Source: Membranipora membranacea
Taxonomy: Eukaryota > Bryozoa > Gymnolaemata > Cheilostomatida > Membraniporidae
Reading direction: 5' to 3'
NCBI GenBank assembly: GCA_914767715.1
Contig: OU612072.1
Location: forward strand, 372,001 to 436,000
DNA: 64,000 nucleotides
This document shows, piece by piece, positions 58,285 to 64,000 of the stretch. The notes beneath the pieces were generated by a model, which made no database searches, had not been told where the DNA came from, and was given only the letters and a program-made list of their open reading frames with translations. The position numbers and the translations under genes were made by a program. Numbering within the stretch: the stretch's first letter is position 1; every line of letters starts with the position of its first letter.

Positions 58285-58772
58285 GTGTACAGCTCCTCGC
58301 AAGACTCACCGACAACGGATCATGTCTGTTAGCAGCGTCTTTCAACATGTCTCCATGCACCGATCGTCTACGACTGGTTAAAGTTTCCTTTCAGAACACT
58401 GATTAATCAAATTTAATGGTTGTACTAAAGTTCCTGGCCTGGTGTATAGGGTCTTGGCTTTGGCATTTTAATATTCTTTTTACTATTTAGAGGGGATAGG
58501 CCTATTCTCTTGTACATCTATACATGGATAAAGACATTGAATAGCAATGGTTTGAAGAATGAGGGATCTAACAGACATTACAGAACAATTCCAGTTCTGT
58601 ATAGGATCCTTATTCTTAAGCTGCTTATGACGACATAAGATTATTCAATTATTATAGTTGTGTAGACCACGTCTAAGTCCACTGTGAATTTTATTCAGCT
58701 TACAAGAAGGAGTGGGAAGCCTCCCCTGCCGCACTGTCCTTCGGAGGCACTGCCTAGTAGGCCTAGTAGCTC
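58285..58772. other. No gene recognised
   Basis: AT-rich sequence between two MITEs. Confidence 0.4.
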
Positions 58773-59063
58773 TTAAACTACTGCTGCCACTCATGCAAAT
58801 TTGTGCTCATCGAATTCTGCATAGCTCCAAGATGGACAAATAATTTGCACAAAATGATCTTCAAAATCAGGGCATGAAATCTACGTTAACTATGTCACCT
58901 GATATGGTAGATAATTAATTTCATACCCTAATTTTGCAGATCAGTTTGTACAAATTATTTGCTCATTAGGTGACAATGCTGAGATTGCAGCCTTATTTCA
59001 TTAGTTTTGAGCTACACAGAATTCTATGAGCACATATTTGCCTGTGTGGCAGCAGTGGTTTAA
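58773..59063. mobile_element. Palindromic MITE flanked by TTAA
   Basis: Almost the entire 290 bp folds on itself. CTACTGCTGCCAC...GCAAATTTGTGCTCAT.GAATTCTG.ATAGCTC pairs with GAGCTACACAGAATTCTATGAGCACATATTTGC..GTGGCAGCAGTGG. Inner blocks (CAAATAATTTG, CATGAAAT/ATTTCATACC) pair too. TTAA is present at both outer ends. Confidence 0.75.
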
Positions 59064-59858
59064 GAAGAATATGATGATGATTATGTTATGACTATTTTAT
59101 CAATATTGTTATTTGTAAGAATATCTCTTTATTATAATTAGGTGTGTACCACTCTCTCCCGCACAAAATTTAGATGCTATCTTCTGTGTGTTTTGCAGTG
59201 GTACGCGCACCACTGTATGTTGTATCATTGAGCTTTAACTTAGGTCTTGATTTATGTTTTTTAGTAGGCCTACATGCCACAAAAAATACCACAGCCCGTC
59301 AAACATGACAAGGCTAGCAGGGGCGTAGCAATGGATGTTTCCCTTTTCTCAGGTCTTCAAGACGCCTCTGAAGACTAAATTGGATCGCCCAAATTCTGAA
59401 CTATCGCAAGTGCATGTTATTAGGCCTAGACCAAGTTCGATCCAATGATCCAAGATGTTTGAATTTTCCAATATCAGCGATTGGACTATTTTTTGCGCAA
59501 TTTCTTCTTTTTTACTGCATCGCAACCCAACTGTACAAAGATAATGATCTGTACTATATGTTAGCTCTTTATTTTCAGGACAGACATGTTCTATAACACA
59601 GCTGTACAAGCTGGAGAAAGCTTGATCAAGACAGGTTTCTCTTTAAGCAGGAGATTAAAAGCCCTCTTGTCTCAAAGATGCAATTATCGCTTTTATCACT
59701 CGTATACGCATAGCGCACGCAGAATAAACTCATGTTTCCATCGTCAAAGGGAGCTTTTCTCAGGCCCATGCTTAGATTTTTGTAAACTTTCACTTTGCTC
59801 TAACCTGTCTTTTTTTTTAGTTGTTTGGTTCGCGGCAGGTATTTACCTCTTAGCAGTA
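59064..59858. other. Upstream region of the Ig receptor gene
   Basis: AT-rich sequence. A GTGTACCACT/AGTGGTACGCGCACCACT repeat lies near 59143-59214. The frame of the signal-peptide exon is open upstream to 59586, which is probably 5' untranslated sequence. No promoter motif assigned. Confidence 0.4.
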
Positions 59859-62800
59859 ATGGCAATTTGGTGTGGCATATTGAGATTGCCATTGATATTT
59901 GGGGTTCTCATAACTCTTGTTCAACAAGTGGTGACACAAGGTTAGTTCATACTGATAGTGTTAAATGCCAATTAATTTAAATAAAAAAACTTCAATGTTG
60001 AACTGAAATCATGTCAGATTATTTATCATGCTCAATTAAGATTTATGATGTTCAAGAGAACCTAAATCTTTTGAGATCTAGAATAAATTGCTTTGAAAGT
60101 TCTAGGCAGAGGCATGAATCATGGCAAACCAAGCAATGAAAACTTGATGGTTTTTGATGTAGGGTTGTGGTCAGCATCTCTCAGTAATACCAGTTATACA
60201 TGACCTCTGCCCCTGATTTCGTTCCTGTCCTTACAGGCGGTAAGCACAGCTGTTTTCTTTTTGTAGGGACGGTGGTATTCAACGCTGAGACTACTACTAC
60301 AGGTGATAGTTACTACATCGGTCAACCACTCACAGTAACCTGTAAGCGTATAGGGCTCCCAGCGTCAGGAAGTGTAACGTTTGGTGTATCATTCGTAGAC
60401 GATGGATCTGTATTTGCCGGCTGTTTTCGTTCTTTTCAAAATTCGGACCAGTGGACACCCTCCAACCTACCACCTGGTGACAGTTTCCCGGATGGTATAA
60501 TGCACCAACCAGATTGTGATGTACTTGCTAACGATGACACTGCTACCATAGTACTCAATATAACTCAGGAGTTGGCTACATACAATATGAAGTGTGTAGA
60601 CAATGCTGGTATTATATCTGACGCATCCCTCAGCATTGAAACTGTGAAAGGTATGGTATGATTCTAACAGCGATATAGCAATCCACATAGTGCAAACTAA
60701 ATTTCTCCATGTAACATATTGCAATATTTCATGATAAATATGACCTGATATGAGTAACCAAAGATCACCACCATCATGTCCAAGGAGTTTTTATTTTAAT
60801 GACCGAATGTGAGTTTTCCTATCTGTTTCTTGATTTTGTAGAGCCACCACAGAACCTTGAGATGAGCTTCAGTCCTGAGCAAATCATAGAGAATCAGACT
60901 CTCACAGTCACTTGTGCTTCATCTTTTTCAGCAAGCTCTTATAAATATGGTAAGGTTTGCACATGTAGTATTTTCACTGACCAACACTAGGTACTCGTCA
61001 CTGGGTAGAGTGACATTTCTAGCTAGAGCCAAACTATCTAGGGCCTGAGTTGTCACTTATCTATCCAGAGGGAACAATTTTAACTTTTGGCTTCAAAACA
61101 TGCCTGAGCACTGTCACTGGCCAACACAAAGGCATTATTGTCAAAAGAAAGGAGAGCAACAGATACCTAACTCGTTATTTGAAAACTAATTAGTCTAAAG
61201 GTATAAGCCCCTACTACACATGAGTTTTGTAACACAATGTACACGAAGATAGTTTAATTTCTGCTATGCAAAGATGTTCGATATTAAAATTGTTGCTTCT
61301 GTATATCTATGGGTTTCGAATTTGATATCAGAGGCTGGAGACTTCTCTACAATAGATGATTCTATTTTTGGCAGCGCATAGTCCCTGACATATTTTTACA
61401 TGGTCCTGTCATTGATCTATCCACAACCCCCCCCCCCCCCCCTATCCCTCCAGCAGTTGGTGACCTTCAGTCATTTATTGGTAATCAGCAACACCAGCAG
61501 CTTGTGAGTGATTGGCGTATTGCTGGTCCCTACAGTTGATTTAATAAACACATTTTGCTTGATTAATAAACACATTTGTTGATTTAATAAACACATTTAA
61601 TAAACACTTTTGCAAGGGTCAGAAAACAATATATTATATTGTTTTCTGACCCTTGCAAAAGTTCTCCGAAGACATGCTTCAAGCTTACCAAAATTGATGT
61701 TTGGGAGACGCTCAACAGTACAAAAAACATGGCAATATGTAGAGATTAAATGTTCTCATACTAAAAAAGCCCACAAAATCTAAACGGTAGCTGGTGTTTT
61801 TACCTGATCACAGAGCATAGATAGGTTCAAATATTTGTTTTTCTGTAACAGAATTAATAAAAGATGGTGCCACTACAGAAATTCCAAGTGGAGAATATAC
61901 ACCCACAGCTGAAGACAGGAATAACGGTTTCAAAGTTAAATGTTCAGATACTGCCAATGAGGAATGGAGAGTTATATTCGTCCGAGACGTAGAAGTAACG
62001 ACTGAGGTCTTCCCGAGATGTAAGTATCTATTCTAAGTGTTTACAGTACATCAGGAGTGATATACTAATGATATATGAATTTACATACTCATATAATGGT
62101 TCGATCACTTTGTATTCCTCCTAATCTAGCTCCTATGTATCCATTGTAGACATAACACGAGACTGGGATCAGTCAGAATCCCGCCCGATAAAGCTCAACC
62201 CTGCAAACCCACAGCCGTTATCTTGTGATATTGAGGGCAGACCAACACCTACTTATACCTGGACTTCCAACAGAACTGATCTCTCTGGTGTGACTGGGAA
62301 TACATTGTCATTCGAAATGAACTCTAGAGAGAATAAAGATATAGAGGAGACCACATGTACAGCATCTGTAGATGGAGTCAGTGAGTGTGATCTATTGATT
62401 AATATTCCATGCTGCACAATTTACAAAACAATCTTCTACTTGTCTCCAGTCTGTACCCACAGGTATGTTTTTTCTTCACCATTTTGAGTGATTTCTCTTT
62501 TTCAGCCCTGCAGCAGCCGGTTCTCATTACATGGATAATCACATGGGATGATGAGGCACCGACTAACCCTCCGCCAAGTCCAGGTACAACTGAGGGAAAA
62601 AATGCCTCACCAGTCGGAGCAGCTGTAGGCGGAGCAGTGGGAGGGGTTATAGTCCTCATTATTATCATTGCTATCATCGGATTCTGCTGCTGGAAGAAGC
62701 GCCAAGGTAATGGACTCGGCCAATATTGTGACCTTTGAACATGTCATATATATATGGTAGATGAAGATCAGGGTGATCATTTATCTTTTGTCTTTTACTT

Positions 62801-63704
62801 TACTTTGGTAAGATTGTTTTAAACCACAACACCTCAAATGTAGAAGAAGATTCAGTCATAGCAGCTATTCTCTAGGTAACATTTCCCCTCTCTATAAATG
62901 CTGGTTTGCCATACCTATATTCTGAATATGTTCCAGGTCGGCAAAATACCATTACTGGTAATACAATGAAGCATGTGTAGGGCCTAAATTTCCTATGGCA
63001 AGAATCGATCATGTTCTTCTATGTCTCTTGGTTGGGGTTTTAATAAATTTGATAGGTGATTGAGGTGATACGCCCCTAAAAATCACAATCAATAAGTTGA
63101 CCGATATCCCAATTGAAACCATTTTGAAGTAGAGGAAAACTGGTCATTGATTAAAAACTTTCACAAGCACAATTTCCTCTCTACTAGTGACAGCCAGAGT
63201 TGTGATAACTTCACTATATCAGCTTATCTATATTTCTAGACTTATCGTAGATCAGGTGGATGGGCTGATTTTAGTGTATCTTTATGATTGCACAAATCGA
63301 CTTTGGTGGTATTAAATAAGTACTCATAAATGATATCTTGTGTTTTAGTTTTACAGACACTAAGATCCTCGCTTTTTGTTCTCGATAGCTAGAGACCCCA
63401 CAATATGCAGCTCAATGTTTGTTTTCTTCTTTCAGCTTCTCAGGAATCTGGAAAGAAAGGAGCAGATCTACCTCTTAATGAGAACGGAGACACTAGACCA
63501 AGGTAAATAATATACAAAAATCTCCCAACTGACAACTCTGATAATAGCTCTGAATAATTCAAAATTTCTCATTATTTCAGGTCCATGAAAACAAAGCAAT
63601 AATCAATGCTAAGTTGGATGTTATTAAATCTTTTTAAATCTAAACTTGTCCACTTTATCTCACAATTTTGTGTTTTATTTTATTTTACAGTCGTCCGACT
63701 AAAG
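59859..63704 (+). CDS. Immunoglobulin-superfamily type I membrane receptor (runs off right edge)
   Basis: Exons: 59859-59940 (signal peptide, MAIWCGILRLPLIFGVLITL), 60267-60650 (Ig-like domain 1; IGQPLTVTCKRIGLPASGSV to YNMKCVDNAG), 60842-60949 and 61852-62019 (domain 2 in two halves; NQTLTVTC and GFKVKC), 62150-62380 (domain 3; LSCDIEGRPTPTYTWTSNRT to TTCTAS), 62506-62706 (stalk and membrane span, GGVIVLIIIIAIIGFCCWKK), 63436-63502 (tail, ASQESGKKGADLPLNENGDT). All joints before the tail are phase 1, typical of Ig genes, and no stop interrupts them. Four N-glycosylation sequons are visible (NIT, NQT, NRT, NAS). Two alternative next exons follow: 63581-63602 with an immediate TAA, or a 14-nt microexon 63691-63704 keeping the frame open. 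Cell-surface recognition or adhesion is inferred; the ligand is unknown. Confidence 0.8.
61425..61441. repeat. Poly-C run in Ig gene intron
   Basis: About 16 C in a row. Confidence 0.9.
61606..61662. repeat. Perfect 57-bp palindrome in Ig gene intron
   Basis: ACTTTTGCAAGGGTCAGAAA... is mirrored by ...TTTCTGACCCTTGCAAAAGT, with essentially no loop. Several copies of TTTAATAAACACA precede it (61538-61606). Confidence 0.9.
62707..63435 (+). other. Intron of the Ig receptor gene, no further feature
   Basis: AT-rich sequence between the membrane-span exon and the tail exon. No other coding block recognised. Confidence 0.5.
63691..63704 (+). CDS. 14-nt microexon of the Ig receptor tail
   Basis: TCGTCCGACTAAAG lies between TTTTACAG and GTGAGT, both strong splice signals. 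Entered from the exon ending at 63502 (phase 2) it encodes S-R-P-T-K and leaves phase 1, so more tail exons are expected to the right of the window. Confidence 0.55.
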
Positions 63705-63932
63705 GTGAGTGTTTATAACAGTCTCTCCTTATGTGTCTCTGTAGTGTGGCCTGCTAAGCTCTCACAGATAACAGGAACATCTTAGTGTGAAGTGTCATGT
63801 TAGATATTTGAATTTGAGCATTTAGGCTCGGAAAATTCTTCTATTGTTTCTGCCATTAGAAAAACTGAAGAAATGTAGGACTCTTGGGTAAAATAGTCCG
63901 GTGCACCTAGCCTGAACACTTCTGCATGTTTA

Positions 63933-64000
63933 TGTGGTGTGGTGTGGTGTGGTGTGGTGTGGTGTGGTGTGGTGTGGTGTGGTGTGGTGTGGTGTGGTGT
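63933..64000. repeat. (GTGTG)n pentanucleotide repeat, reaches window edge
   Basis: At least 13 units of GTGTG/GGTGT without interruption. Confidence 0.95.

Noticed and set aside
59349-59609. Minus-strand 86-codon frame upstream of the Ig gene
   Set aside because: No motif, no splice context, and overlaps an open stretch on the other strand by chance.

Overview
This is eukaryotic, metazoan DNA: AT-rich, intron-bearing, and crowded with transposons of several classes. The residents (CR1/L2-type LINEs, tRNA-derived SINEs, Ty3/Gypsy, Harbinger and hAT elements, TTAA-target elements, many foldback MITEs) and the immunoglobulin-superfamily receptor genes fit a marine invertebrate. The species cannot be fixed from the sequence, and nothing here is prokaryotic.

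Layout. 0-1.6 kb: 5' half of a decayed LINE (minus). 1.9-3.9 kb: an inverted and direct repeat family. 4.2-6.9 kb: a frameshifted immunoglobulin-receptor pseudogene (plus). 8.4-9.3 kb: 3' end of a LINE with a simple-repeat tail. 10.5 kb: a MITE. 15.1 kb: a tRNA-derived SINE. 15.5-17.1 kb: exons of an unidentified minus-strand gene. 17.9-22.1 kb: a two-gene Harbinger/PIF transposon, with a MADF-BESS-like protein on plus and a four-exon DDE nuclease on minus, convergent. 22.4-23.4 kb: an element with short inverted termini. 24.1-24.6 kb: ankyrin-repeat exons on both strands. 25.99-34.57 kb: a complete, young Ty3/Gypsy retrotransposon with 729-bp LTRs, a 4-bp target duplication, gag, a -1 slippery site, a broken pol and an extra zinc-finger frame in the env position.

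35.9-36.6 kb: LINE endonuclease fragment. 36.7-38.0 kb: tandem repeats with a tRNA-like insert. 38.6-39.0 kb: an hAT MITE holding a tRNA-like pol III promoter, with an exact 8-bp target duplication. 39.06-41.10 kb: a 2-kb TTAA-flanked element. 42.5-46.8 kb: exons of an unidentified minus-strand gene mixed with palindromic repeats. 47.5-48.0 kb: a MITE. 48.96-54.1 kb: a LINE split inside its reverse transcriptase by a 3.06-kb foldback element. That foldback has arms of about 490 bp and 14 copies of a GC-rich motif arranged head to head. 54.8-56.4 kb: LINE remnants. 57.9-59.1 kb: two MITEs. 59.86-63.70 kb: an apparently intact paralogue of the immunoglobulin receptor, running off the right edge.

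Functional logic. The likely host functions are the two immunoglobulin receptor paralogues, which share exon structure (signal peptide, three Ig-like domains, one membrane span, all phase-1 introns upstream of the tail), plus the unidentified minus-strand genes and ankyrin exons. Everything else is mobile DNA at different stages of decay. Strongest candidates for something undescribed: the foldback element at 50.2-53.3 kb, the zinc-finger extension of the Ty3/Gypsy pol frame, and the hAT MITE with an internal tRNA-like promoter.
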